DNA from: Prorocentrum cordatum
Lineage: Eukaryota > Sar > Dinophyceae > Prorocentrales > Prorocentraceae
NCBI GenBank assembly: GCA_963575745.1
Contig: CAUYUJ010015941.1
Coordinates: forward strand, 32,501 to 62,500
Reading direction: 5' to 3'
DNA: 30,000 bases
Shown: in pieces, positions 9,546-19,159 of the stretch
Layout of the letters: each line of letters begins with the position of its first letter
Numbering within the stretch: position 1 is the first letter of the stretch
Made by a program: the position numbers and the translations under genes
The notes under the pieces: generated by a model
Told to the model about the DNA's origin: nothing
Databases searched by the model: none
What the model saw: the letters and a program-made list of their open reading frames with translations, nothing else

Positions 9546-10062
9546 CTACGGCCTTTTAGCTTAGCGTTGCTTATATCATCTTAGCTTAGCTTATTATGTC
9601 TGAGCTTAGTTTAACTTCATCTTAGCTCAGGTTTATCTTTACTTAGCTTACCTTCACTTTAGCTTCGCTGAGCTTTAGCACAGCAGAGCACATCATAGCA
9701 TAGCATAGCATAGCGTAGCGTAGCATAGCATAGCGCAGCACAGCATATCCTCGCATAGCCCAGCATATCATATCATAGCGCATCATAACATATCGTAGCA
9801 TCGCATAGCGCAGCACAACACAGCACAGCATAGCACAGCGCAGCATGACATAGAACATCATAACATAGCATCGCACATCATAGCATAGCATAGCATAGCT
9901 TAGCATGGCGCAGCGCAGCATGACGCATCATAACTTAGCATAGCATCGCATAATGTATTATCGCAGCATCGCATAGCACAGCATAGCAGAGCATATCATA
10001 TCATAGCATAGCATAGCGCAGCATCGCATGGCATAGCGTAACACAGCATAGCATAGCAAATG
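9546..10062. repeat. Pentamer satellite (TTAGC/ATAGC-type)
   Basis: The left part (about 9555-9680) is built on CTTAGC/TTAGC. The right part (about 9681-10060) is built on CATAGC, CACAGC and TAGCA with point variants. No frame is meaningful. Minus-strand translations are Tyr/Met/Leu-rich repeat peptides. Confidence 0.9.
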
Positions 10063-10109
10063 ATGCTGCTTTCCTAGGGGCTCCAACTTCTAGGTAGGGT
10101 CGCGCTAGG

Positions 10110-10206
10110 GTAATTTCCATTTAGTTTCCCCGCCGATTCCCCGGCTCAGTATGCCTGCTCATTTCTCCAATTCGTTTCCCTGTTCATTTCCTAGCTCATT
10201 TCCTCG
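10110..10206 (+). repeat. (C/A)ATTTCCCCGCT short tandem repeat, right flank of the satellite
   Basis: About seven diverged units, such as AGTTTCCCCGCCG, CATTTCTCCAATT and CATTTCCTAGCT, match the units at 9395-9450. The two blocks bracket the pentamer satellite in the same orientation. Confidence 0.5.
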
Positions 10207-10314
10207 CGAAATATTGCGCCAGAGGCGCCGCGCTTTGGGCACGGCAATTGGCAAGGCACGGCAATTGCGCAGGCTGCGCCAGAATTAGCGAGGGAATTGC
10301 CTGGGCAACTCGCC

Positions 10315-10575
10315 TTCCCGTCCGCCCGTCGCCCGCCCGCCGGCCTCCCGCCGCCCGCCCCCCGCCCGCGCCGCCCGCCCGCCGCCCGCTGCCCGCCGCT
10401 CCCCGCGCCGCCCGAGTCGCTAGCGCCGCTCGCGTCGCTCGCGCCGCCCGCTGCGCGCGCCGCCCACGCCGTCCACGCCGCCCGCGCTGCCCGCCGCTCC
10501 CCGCGCCGCCCGAGCCGCCAGCGCCGCCCACGCCGCCCGCGCCGCCCGCGCCCGCTGCCCGCGCCCGCGGGCGCC
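10315..10575 (+). repeat. CGCCCG/CCGCCCGC-type GC repeat
   Basis: The stretch is almost pure C and G built on CGCCCGC, CGCCGCCCG and CGCTCGCGCCG. Pro/Ala/Arg-rich open frames on either strand come from composition. Just upstream, GGCACGGCAATTG occurs twice in tandem (about 10236-10268). Confidence 0.8.
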
Positions 10576-10627
10576 CGTGGGCGTCTGCATCGATTCAGCT
10601 GGTCGTGGAAAGTGCGGCCCGCGCGCG

Positions 10628-10975
10628 CCGCCGCCTTCCGTTTGCCACCCTCCCTCTCTTTTTCATCCTTCCATTCTCCCCCTTCCCCCTTGCCCCCCCT
10701 TCGCTCCCCCCTGTCTCCCTTCCCCTTCCTGCCTCCCTTTCCCCCTGCCGTCTCCCCCTCCCTCCCTCCTTCCGCCGCCCCCTGCCCCCCCGTCGGGCAC
10801 TTCCCCTGCGCTCTTTTCCCATGTCGCCCGGGGGCGGAAGAGGGGCAGGGCGCGGGAGAGGAAGGGGGGGAGGAGGGGAGGACGGAGGCGGGGTGCAGAG
10901 CGTCAGGGCGGTGCGCGAAAGAAACGGAAGGACAGGATGGGAGGCTGAAGCGGGAGGCCGGAGGGCGGACGGAAA
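10628..10975. repeat. Long pyrimidine tract followed by a purine tract
   Basis: About 10628-10820 is nearly all C and T. After a GC-rich centre (around 10820-10835), about 10836-10975 is nearly all A and G. The arms are only roughly complementary. No coding signal is visible. Confidence 0.65.
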
Positions 10976-11486
10976 ACGCAACCATTGCGTTGTTCGAAAC
11001 CTTCGTCGTCGACCGCAGAAGACACCGCCGGCAACAAAACATATAAACGAATAGAATCGCTTCCTTTACAGCAATGGTCGGCCACGACCGTGGGGCGCGC
11101 GGGACACTCAGGGCCCCCGAAGGCCCGAGGGCGTCGATTTCGCGGTGAACAGCCCCTGTCAGAGCATTTCCCCCAGCACCCAGCGCCTCAGGCACGGTTT
11201 CTTGTTGAGCCGCGTTGGTTTTGGTCCTGGTGGGTGGCTGGTGGTGCCATGCGGTGACCTGCGCGAGTTCACCGTGCATTCAAGGCGCCGCCAGCTGGCG
11301 CCCAGAGGAGTGCGCTGCGAGTTCGGCTGCCCGCGAGCCGCGGCCAAGGTCGTTCAAAGCGTGGCGACCCGAGCTGGATGGGCTCGTTGTGTCCTCCTGC
11401 CTGAAAGCGCTCGCAATTGTCAACAACACGGCGGTTGAGATCGCGGGTGCTGCCCACGAGGGTGTGCTGCGCAGCTTCGGGACCCC
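10976..11486. other. Unassigned sequence upstream of a weak gene candidate
   Basis: Frame 1 is open from 11215 to a stop at 11536-11538 and continues to 11683. It reads as plausible but unrecognised protein, and no motif supports it. Confidence 0.25.
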
Positions 11487-12270
11487 TTGCCCCGAAAGGC
11501 AGGCCGTGCGCCGCTCGCCTCTTCTGCGCGGCCCCTAGATGCTCAGCGTCGACGACCACACGGGCTTGCAGAAACTTTCCCGGGTCCCGACGATCCTGCG
11601 CCCCAGCGATCTTCGCGTGGGGGCCAGGCGGCGTTCGCTGCGTGCGACCGCGGATGCCCGAACGCGGGCCTCATTCAGCACCTAGGCAAGCGCGCCCGCG
11701 CGGCGTCGTCGGCGGCGAGGTGGAAGGTGGGGTTGGTATAGTCTGCGCCCCGCTCGTTCGAACGGTAGTTCTCTGCAGGCTAACGCTCATCCAGGTGTGC
11801 CTCCGTCGTTCGACGCGCGCCATTCTGGCGTCGCTGGTGGGGTGTTGGGTTCAGGTTTTCCTGTGCCGCCGGCCTCCGTTGTCGGTTTGCACCCGCCGGT
11901 CAGCTCGCACCTTTCAGCTGAGCTGTGGCGCAGGTCGGAGCCCGGCGGGTGGCACACGTCGTTGCAGGATCGCCGAGTGCTCGCGGCGCTGAGCCGCGGT
12001 GCCCCTTTTGGGCCGCGAGTTGACCCAGCTGCTCCGCGAACGGAGGATCCCATCTCTGGAGCTTCCAGTTGGCCCGCGCTGGATTTCGGAGCTTTCGGAG
12101 GCGCTTCGCTTCCGCCTGGCCTATGCATGGGAGCCCTGCTCTCCCTGCCACCTCTACTCTCTGGAGACGGGAGTCGGATGTCTCCTTTGCGCCAGGACGG
12201 GCTTGTTCGCCGCCGCGGCACATCCTCTGGGTCGCACTGGCGCGCCGCTTCGAAGCCGGCCAGTGCAACC
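11487..12270 (+). CDS. Weak gene candidate with a possible 51-bp intron
   Basis: Frame 3 is open from 11487 and runs into AAG|GTGGGG at 11727/11728. After 51 bases, a pyrimidine-containing CTGCAG ends at 11778, and frame 1 then opens without a phase change to beyond 12270. Joining the two keeps the reading frame and skips a TAG. The product would be Pro/Ser/Gly-rich, and I do not recognise it. An overlapping frame-2 ORF (11999-12319) is a competing reading, so at most one of the two is real. Confidence 0.2.
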
Positions 12271-12319
12271 TGGGGGGGGGGGGGGGCACGCCTCGCCGCT
12301 CGCGCGCCCGCTCGCGTGA
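11999..12319 (+). CDS. Small ORF with a Cys4 zinc-knuckle-like motif
   Basis: This frame-2 ORF of 106 residues begins with a Leu/Arg/Glu-rich stretch that looks helical (residues 3-42). Four cysteines follow in the order C-x2-C-x10-C-x2-C at residues 47, 50, 61 and 64 (12137-12190), the spacing of small zinc ribbons. The Gly-rich tail falls in a G-run and is probably not coding. I cannot name a family. It may be an exon of a broken gene, or chance. Confidence 0.22.
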   Translation: MPLLGRELTQLLRERRIPSLELPVGPRWISELSEALRFRLAYAWEPCSPCHLYSLETGVGCLLCARTGLFAAAAHPLGRTGAPLRSRPVQPGGGGGHASPLARPLA

Positions 12320-13220
12320 GCCCCAGCCGGAGCGGCCGACGGGGGAAGAGGGAGGAGTTGGAGGAAGAGGAGGAGGAGGAGGGGGACTTGAGGGGACGCG
12401 TCCCCCCCTCCGCCACGGGGTCTCTGGAGGCCCCTGGAGGCCCAGGGCCTCTGAAGGCAAAGAGGATCGGGCGGACGGCAACGGGAAGGGGCGGCGGGTA
12501 ATACGCGTGTGGTGAAGACAGGCGCGCCTCTCCAGCACCCTTCGGGGCCGCGGTGCCAAATATTTGGGGCCAGTCGAAGGGCCTCTTTGGGGCCACTGTC
12601 CTGCACCCTTCGGCCGCCCCGCGTTTCCCCCCCCGTTCCTTTGACAAAAGCCATCCCGACCCCAACAAATGACGTTTACTGCACGTCCCGGAGCGTTCAA
12701 GCGAACAGCCATGCCCTGTCCGATTCTTTCCTCGGGCTATGATGTTCCGACTTTCTTTAGCTTTCATCGCCGGAAAGAGTTTCGAGCACCTAAGCAATAC
12801 CAAAATTTGAGGGCTCTCACGTGTCGGGCCCTTGGCGGTGGTATTCGTTTGACATTTTGTTAACGTGTCGGGCAGGGGCTGTTTCGATATATTTCTGGGT
12901 GCTCGAAATTATATCTGGGATGTAGTCCGTAAGTACGATGACGCCAGCATAACCCCCCGATGCCTTTACTGAACGGCTTCGCTTGTCGAGGTGCTTAGTT
13001 TGAGGGTAGCTTTTCTGCTTCCCAAATATCCCCCGGAGAAGGCCAAGGCCGCGCACCAGCATGGGTGCTTCCCTCCTCTGGGCAAGCCGGGGGCGGCGGC
13101 CCTGGGGCTCAGCATCATGGTGGGCAGCGTCGTCGACGGGGTGCCCTTCGAGCGCTGGTGCTGGAAGGCGGAGGTGCTTGCAGACCACCGTCCATCCCGC
13201 CAGTCGACTGCACGCGTCGC
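12271..13220. other. Unassigned sequence
   Basis: It contains a G-run of about 12 near 12275 and a purine block at about 12340-12400. A more AT-balanced stretch from about 12640 to 13010 holds no recognisable gene. Short frames at 12991-13220 show no motif. Confidence 0.35.
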
Positions 13221-13690
13221 CGTCATCGTCGTCGCCTTTTCCTCCTCCCTGCAATCCCGCCCCTGCCTCCCCTCCCTTCTTTCCTCCTCGTCGTCCTCGT
13301 CCCCCTCGTCCTACTTGTGCTCCGCATGCTGCCCCTTCTTCCTCATCCGCCCCCTCCTACCCCTCCCCCCCCCCCTCTCTCTCCCTCCAGCTCATCCTCC
13401 GTGTCCTCGCCCTCCTCGGCCTGCCCACCCTACTCTTCCCCCTCCCCTTTTTCCCCCTCCCCACCTTTTCCCGTCCCCCGTTTCCTCGTCCCCACCTTTG
13501 CCCCTCCCCCGCTTCCTCGTCCCCACCTTTTCCCGTCCCCTCTTCTCGTCCGAACCTCTCACCCACCATTGCTCTTGCTCCTGATCTTGCCTCTGTCGCT
13601 CCCTCTCCCTACTCCCCCTCCCTTTCCTTCACTTTCGTGCCTCCTCTTCCTCCCCCTCCCCCTCCTCTTGCTGTTCTTTGTTCTTCTCTT
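13221..13690 (+). repeat. Long polypyrimidine tract
   Basis: About 470 bases are nearly all C and T, with an internal short repeat of the type CGTCCCCACCTTTTCC at about 13450-13540. Pro/Ser/Leu-rich open frames here come from composition. Confidence 0.8.
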
Positions 13691-13750
13691 CCCAGTCCCC
13701 CTGCCGCGTGTAGGTGTGCAGTACGAGATGGGAAGAGTAGGAGTAGGAGG

Positions 13751-13829
13751 ATGGGATGACGATGACAATTATGATTCAGATGAAGATTAATCTGAAGATT
13801 CAGATGAGCAGGATGATGATGATGATGCT

Positions 13830-13860
<31 letters not shown>

Positions 13861-13874
13861 ATGATGATGCTGCT

Positions 13875-13941
<67 letters not shown>

Positions 13942-14088
13942 CTGATAGTAATAATGATGACGATGTTGACGATGATGCTAATGCTAATGATGCTGAATCT
14001 CATGACTATAGTGATGATGATCATGAGGATGATGAGGATGATGCAGATGATGCGGAAGCTGAGGATGATGAGGATGATAATGAATAGG
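13751..14088 (+). repeat. GAT/GCT compound microsatellite
   Basis: Long perfect GAT runs alternate with short GCT runs, and the ends are imperfect. It borders the left side of retroelement A. Similar GAT tracts border the LINE relic and both ends of element B. Confidence 0.95.
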
Positions 14089-14138
14089 AGCACGATTGGG
14101 TGTTCTCGAACTTGAATCGTAGAACGTTGGAGGGCCGT

Positions 14139-14169
14139 GCGGTTGCGAGTTTGCTCTGTCTGCAACCGC
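14139..14169 (+). repeat. Perfect 8-bp hairpin near the left end of element A
   Basis: GCGGTTGC (14139-14146) pairs with GCAACCGC (14162-14169) around a 15-base loop. CTCGAG follows shortly after. In element B a 9-bp hairpin lies at the matching place and is likewise followed by CTCGAG, although the two hairpin sequences differ. Confidence 0.5.
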
Positions 14170-14500
14170 CACGGCTCGAGTCTTTTCTTTGGAGGCCTCG
14201 GGAGGCCTGCGCCGGGGCTCGCGCATGCGCCCCGCGGCCCGAGGCGTGGCGCTCGTCGCGTTCAACGCCTGCACTGCCCGGCTGGGGCGCCTGGGGGAAA
14301 GCGCCCGCCCGCTGCTGGCGGCGCCAGCGGCCCTTTTGAGGTGCCGCGGCCGGCGCTTGCGCCCGCCCGGCCAGCGCGGGGCTGCCCGGCGGCCGCACCG
14401 CCGCCCGTCACGCAGGTTGAGGAGGTCAGCCCGCCACCAGCCCTGTAGGACGCGCTCGATCATCTGGTGCTTCGTGGTCGTGGGCGGGTCTTGACGCCGG

Positions 14501-15810
14501 ATGACAATCGGCGATGAAGTGCTGGTGGCGTACGCAGTGCATGGCCCTGTTCTGCTTCACCGCCGCGCTGTGGTGCATGTCGGTGTCGTGCTGCTGCTTC
14601 ACGCGGCGGTGGTCTTGCCAGATCACGATTTGTTCGTCGAACGCTGCACCACGGACGGCGCGGACATCGCAGTCTGGCATCTCTTCGGTCCAGGCGGAGC
14701 AGTTCCTGCTGTGGCATCTGGCCAGGCGATCTACGACTTCCAGCCGCCGCCCTCGGCCCAGGAGTTCTTCGGCTTCACGGCGGAGGCCGACCGACTCATC
14801 GAGGCCCGCGACTCGCAGCTCGGGGCCGCGGGAGGTGCGCCCGCTGCAAGGCCTGCGGCCCCAGCAGGCGCAGTCGGCGGCGGTGGGCTCGGCGTGGCAG
14901 GCGGACCTGGCGGAGGCCTGGCGGCTCTCCTTGGCGGCGGCGGGGCTGCTCCTGCAGGCGGCGGTGGGGCTTTGGTCGGAGGCTGCGCGGGGGCTGTGGT
15001 GCCCAGAGGCGCTTCTCTGGCCGGGGTGGGCGGCGCGGCGGCTGGTGCCGCCTTGGCGGCCGCAGGCCCCTTTGCGGCGGCCGCGGTGGCTGGCGACGGG
15101 GCGGCAGCTGCCGCTGGGCCCGCGGCGCCTGTCGGCGGGCATGCGTGGCTTGCTACAGCTCTCATGGGCGGTGACGGTGGGGGAGCCCTTCCTGGGCCAG
15201 CGGCTGGCGGAGGTGCCGACGCCTCGGACTGCCGAGCGCTGTCGGTGCGCTACGACACGAACGGGCCGCGGCACAGGTCCTTCGCCGACGCTGTCGCCTT
15301 CCTGGCCTTTTCTCAGTGGGCCGATTGGCCCGTGCCCGGGCCGCGGACAGTGGCCTGGGTGGCGCGTTTTCTGCTGGAGAATGGTGGCAGTGTTCTGGGC
15401 CATCACGCGCAGTGGCAGTCGATCATCAGGCTCGCGCTCGATGACATCACGGGGTCCACGCACTTGGAGTTCAGCGAGATTTTCGAGATGGCGCGGTGCT
15501 ACGACCAGCTGGATATTAGCAATTAGCAATATTGGAGCTCTTGATTTGGTGTCACGCCAATTGCAGCCGTGCGAGGAAAGCTACCGCGACAAGATCCTTG
15601 GCACCAAATTAGGCGACGAGGCCCACCAGGACGAGCACTACTACTTCAAATCGTGGCCCTTACCCGAGTTATCCTGGTGGCGCCAGAGCTCAGTGCCCGG
15701 ATCAGCGACCAGATCGCCCGCGAGAGCGCCATCGCCAAAGAACGGAGGAAGGCAGGAGAAAAACGCGCGCTGCCCGTCCAAGGAGAGGGGCCAAGGGCGG
15801 CAAGGAAGGC
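14501..15810 (+). pseudogene. Element A gag-like protein, frameshifted
   Basis: Frame 2 is open from 14501 to a stop at 15524-15526, with a long Ala/Gly-rich linker (about residues 108-230) between an N-terminal part and a conserved C-terminal part. The C-terminal part matches the gag-like protein of element B in layout: a Trp-Pro-x-x-Gly-Pro-Arg-Thr motif, a Gly-Gly turn, then a helical segment ending in YDQLDISN. A duplication of TTAGCAA near 15519-15530 shifts the frame. The protein continues in frame 3 to about 15650 and in frame 2 to about 15810 with a charged Lys/Arg/Glu-rich tail. The N-terminal membrane segment seen in element B is not clear here. The role in packaging RNA is inferred from position. 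Confidence 0.6.
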
Positions 15811-16379
15811 GAGTAGCCTTCGGCTGCTTTCTCACGGATTCGGCTGCCTGCTGCTCCTTGGTCCCGGGCTGGCAGGCCCTTCTCTTTTCGGCTGCTGCGG
15901 GGTGAGTCGCCAGCGCGACGCGTTCCCGCTCCCTGCGCTTCAACTTCCCCAGCGCGGGCGCGGCCGCTCTCGAGCTGTCGATCGCCGTGTGCTCCGTCGT
16001 CAGCGCGCCTTCGATTGGCGTTCAGTCCCTGAACTTCCTCTCTGGTCGTTGTGGCGATGCGGTCGGGCCACCTTCGGTTATGCATCAGTCCTGCCTCGCG
16101 CGCTTGGAGCGCAGCTCCATTGCTGCTGGGGCCCGCCCCGCCGACGTCCACCCCCGCGGGGGCCTTCGTGAGCTCTGAGGATCCGCCGTGATGTACGGCG
16201 AGACTCCTACTGCCGTCCTGCACTACAGCAAGGACCTCGTGCCGTGGCCGGCCGTTGGGGCTGTTCCAGTGGATCTGGCTGGCGTTTGACGGCCAAGATG
16301 CGACGATCTCCGGCTGCAGCAGCGGCACTTCGGTCTGAGCTCGGTCTCCACATGCCGTGCGAAGACCCCGCCTTCCGCC
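15811..16379 (+). pseudogene. Element A, degenerate N-terminal extension of the RT protein
   Basis: A short stretch around 15916-16020 (Arg-Asp-x-Phe-Pro-Leu-Pro, then Arg-rich) resembles the region that precedes the RT fingers in element B (from 25247). The rest is broken by frameshifts. It probably joins the gag-like and RT parts of the original polyprotein. Confidence 0.35.
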
Positions 16380-17935
16380 GATGCCGACTTCATTCAGGTG
16401 ATGCTGGAGCGCGAAATGGTTCGCCTCGTGCCTACTCGGGTTGAGGCCACCGTCGGACTATTCTTCGCGAAGAAGAAGTCTGGCCAGCAGCGGATCGTCT
16501 TCGACGCGCGGTTCGCCAACTGTGACTTCGAGCCGCCGCCGTTCACGCGCCTGCCGTTCGCCTCGGCCGTCTCAAGGATGGAGGCCAGCGGGTGCGACGT
16601 GGTCTGGCGCTCTGTGGGCGACGTGCAGAACGCCTTCTACGCCATCTCCGTGCCGTGCGAGCTCGGGCCCTGCTTTCGCCTGCCGCCCGTCCGCGCTGGG
16701 CTAGTGGGGCGGCCGCTGGTGAATGGCGCGACGCCTGCGGCTGCCGCCTCGCTCGCGCCCATCCTGGCGGCCCTACCTATGGGCTGGGGCTGGGCCCTGC
16801 ACCAATGCCGGTTGGTCACGGAGCAGGGCCTCGCTCGCGGCGGGCTGGGCGCGGACGCCTTGGTCAAGGACCGCGCGGCCTCGCGCCCGCCCGGGCCTCG
16901 ACGGACTCTCGGCGCGGCGGGTTACGTCGACTACTTCATGGTCCAGGGGGCCCCGAGGGGGCGCGTCGCCGCCGCTGGACAGCGGGCCACCTCCAGCTTA
17001 GAGGATCAGGGTTTCTCCGTGCGCGAAGACAACTCCGAGGCGATCGACCGCGCCGATTTCGCGGGGCTCTCCTTCGACGGCCGCGCCCGCGCCGAGCGCG
17101 TCTCGACCCGTCGCGCGTGGCGCCTCCGACTGGCCTTCGAGGAGCTCCTGAGACGCGGGCGCTGCTCTGGCGGTGTTCTGGAGGTGGCACTGGGACATGC
17201 TACCTGGCGAATGCGGTTGCAGCGGTCGACCTTGTCCATCTTCAGCTCGGTCTATGCTTTCGTGAAGGCTTACACAAGGCAGGTCGCTCCGCTCTGGGAC
17301 TCAGTGGTTCAGGAGTTGAAGGTGGTCAGGGACCTGCCCCCCCCCCTCTCTGTGGCCCACGCGGGCGCCAAGTGGTTGCCCTCCGTGACGGCCAGCGATG
17401 CCTCGCCCTGGGGCTGTGGCGTCTGCGTTCGCCAGGCGGACCCAGGGCGCGTTGCTCGTTGGGGCCGTGCAGCAGAGAAGTGGCGCTACATGCAAGGCGC
17501 TGCTGCAGCCAGAAGCCGCGCCTTCGCCGCCGAGGTCGCCGAGGCGGCTTGCGCAGAGGACGTGCCTGATAGCCTGCGGCAGGTCGACGAGATCAAGAAG
17601 TCCCACGACATGATCGACGCGAGCTTCGCGGACCACGAGGCCTGGCACATTGGAGTCCTTTCCATGGCGGGGCCCAGCGAACATCTTGCGGCTCGAGGGG
17701 CTCGCTCTGTCGAACGCCCTGCGGCGCGCTCTCCGGGGTCGTCGGGCCTTTGGACATCGAATTCTTGCCCTCGTCGATAAAATGGGGCTCGCCTCGGCGG
17801 TGGGCAAGGGCCGCTCGGCGGCCATTCAGCTTCGGGGTGTCCTCCGCGGGATAGCCGCTTGGACTCTCGGGCGCCGTCTTCGCGCCCATGTTTGCTGGGC
17901 CCCGTCCGAAAGGGAGCCCAGCGGACAATCCGTCT
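16380..17935 (+). pseudogene. Element A reverse transcriptase-RNase H
   Basis: Frame 3 reads through to 17780. The fingers motif FFAKKKSGQQRIVFDAR is followed by motif A (GDVQNAFYAI, with the catalytic Asp), motif B (LPMGWGWAL) and motif C (YVDY, 16923-16934). A connection segment with ALGHATW and LSIFSSVYAFVKA comes next, then an RNase H start (TASDASPWGCGV, about 17389-17424). The RNase H domain continues after a frameshift in frame 1 (about 17685-17935), with LEGLALSNALRR, an Asp-bearing ILALVDKM and the terminal APSER motif; the family's PSR tail then lies in frame 2. It would copy element RNA to DNA and remove the RNA. Motif C has Tyr in place of the second Asp of the usual YxDD. Confidence 0.8.
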
Positions 17936-18229
17936 AGAGGCCTGTCATGCATCATGCGGCAGGAGGGGCTCGATGCGACCCTCGCGCGCGGAGCTGCTGA
18001 TTGTGGTGCTGAACCTGTTCTGCCTCTTCCAGCCGTCCCGAGGTTCCCCGCCCTCGGCGTGGTCGGCCCCTTGCCAGATGCGAACCCCGGTGGCGACCCA
18101 GGTGAGTTGGCGGGCCGGGTTAGCAGCGCCCTCTGCGGGGGCGGCGGCTGCTTGGCGCACCCGGTGCCGCCGCTCATCGCCGAGTTCGGAGCCCCTCCTG
18201 GACTCCCCCCACATGGCGCACCTTAAGAG

Positions 18230-19145
18230 CCGCCTGGCAGCCGAAGCTTCCCGCCAGGACCACTTCAAGAATATGGGGTCGTATCTGCAGTGGGCCCTGG
18301 GGTCGGGCCTCGACTGGAAGGGCGTGAAAAGGTCTCGACGACGTGTTGGCCCTTTACCTGAACAAGCCCTTCCTCGTGGGCATGGCGGGGGACGGGGCAA
18401 GCAAGACGTTGGCGGCGGTGAAGTTCCATTACCCCGAGGCGGGCCGCTACGGGGGCCAGAGCCTGCCACGCCCTGTCAGAGCGCTAGCAGGCTGGGCGAA
18501 GGTGGTCCCTCGCAAGACACGCCTGCCCGTGCTACACGTGCTCGCGCTGGACATTGTGGGTCACCTGCTGTCGCGCAAGCTGAACGAGCAGGCGGCGGCC
18601 GTCCTGCCGTCGTTTCGCGCGTTCCTGCCGCCCCGCGAGTGCGATTCGTCGACAGCGCTTCAGCTGGTGCCGCCCGCGGCAGCCGCGGGCCCCGGGGCGA
18701 TGGGCTGGGGGCTCCTCCTGGGCCCCGTGGAGCTCGAGAGGCCAACCAGGGTCGGCGCCTGGGGCGAGAGCGTCGTGATGGGCGATCTCGACTTCTGGCG
18801 CCCGCGCTTGAAGCTGAAACGGAGGTGCCGGGCGCCCGACCAGCAGATCTGGAGCTTCGAGCCGGGCGACCTGGCGATCAGGGCCCAGGAGGCGTCGGAG
18901 GCGCTGGTCGTGGCCGCCATGGGCGTCGCCGCCTGCGGGCCGAGGCGCGGCGGCGCCTCGCGCGACCCGCTGGCCAAGCGTCGCGGCCTGCTGGGGTCGA
19001 GGCGCGAGGCAGGTGGCGCAGCGACGCCATGATGAAGCGTTTCGGCAAGGAGGCCCGCGCGCTGGCCGAGCCCCGCCAGGTGTCGCAAGCCGCGCTGGAC
19101 GGCGCGGCGTTGCCACCGGCGCCGTTCCAGTCGGGCCAGCGCTGA
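18230..19145 (+). pseudogene. Element A tyrosine recombinase, active site lost
   Basis: Frame 1 (18343-19032) carries the helical N-terminal DNA-binding part (LALYLNKPFLVGMAG, then a GQSLPRPVRALAGW segment). The catalytic domain follows with FLPPREC at the Arg I box, and PRRGGASRD at the His-x-x-Arg box. A frameshift moves the last box, GRWRSDAMMKRF, to frame 3 (to 19145). Compared with element B (YLRQSEL, LGHSGPS, ARY), Arg I is Pro (18628), the box-II His is Arg, and the nucleophile Tyr is Phe (19041-19043). In an intact copy this enzyme would insert the DNA by strand exchange without a target duplication. This copy cannot be active. Confidence 0.75.
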
Positions 19146-19159
19146 CAGACTCCGAGGTC

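Noticed and set aside
10191-11279. Minus-strand ORF of 362 residues
   Set aside because: Gly/Arg/Ala-rich throughout and driven by the CGCCCG repeat and the pyrimidine/purine tracts. No motif.
13756-14115. Met/Leu-repeat ORF (+) and Ile-repeat ORF (-)
   Set aside because: They are translations of the GAT/GCT microsatellite.
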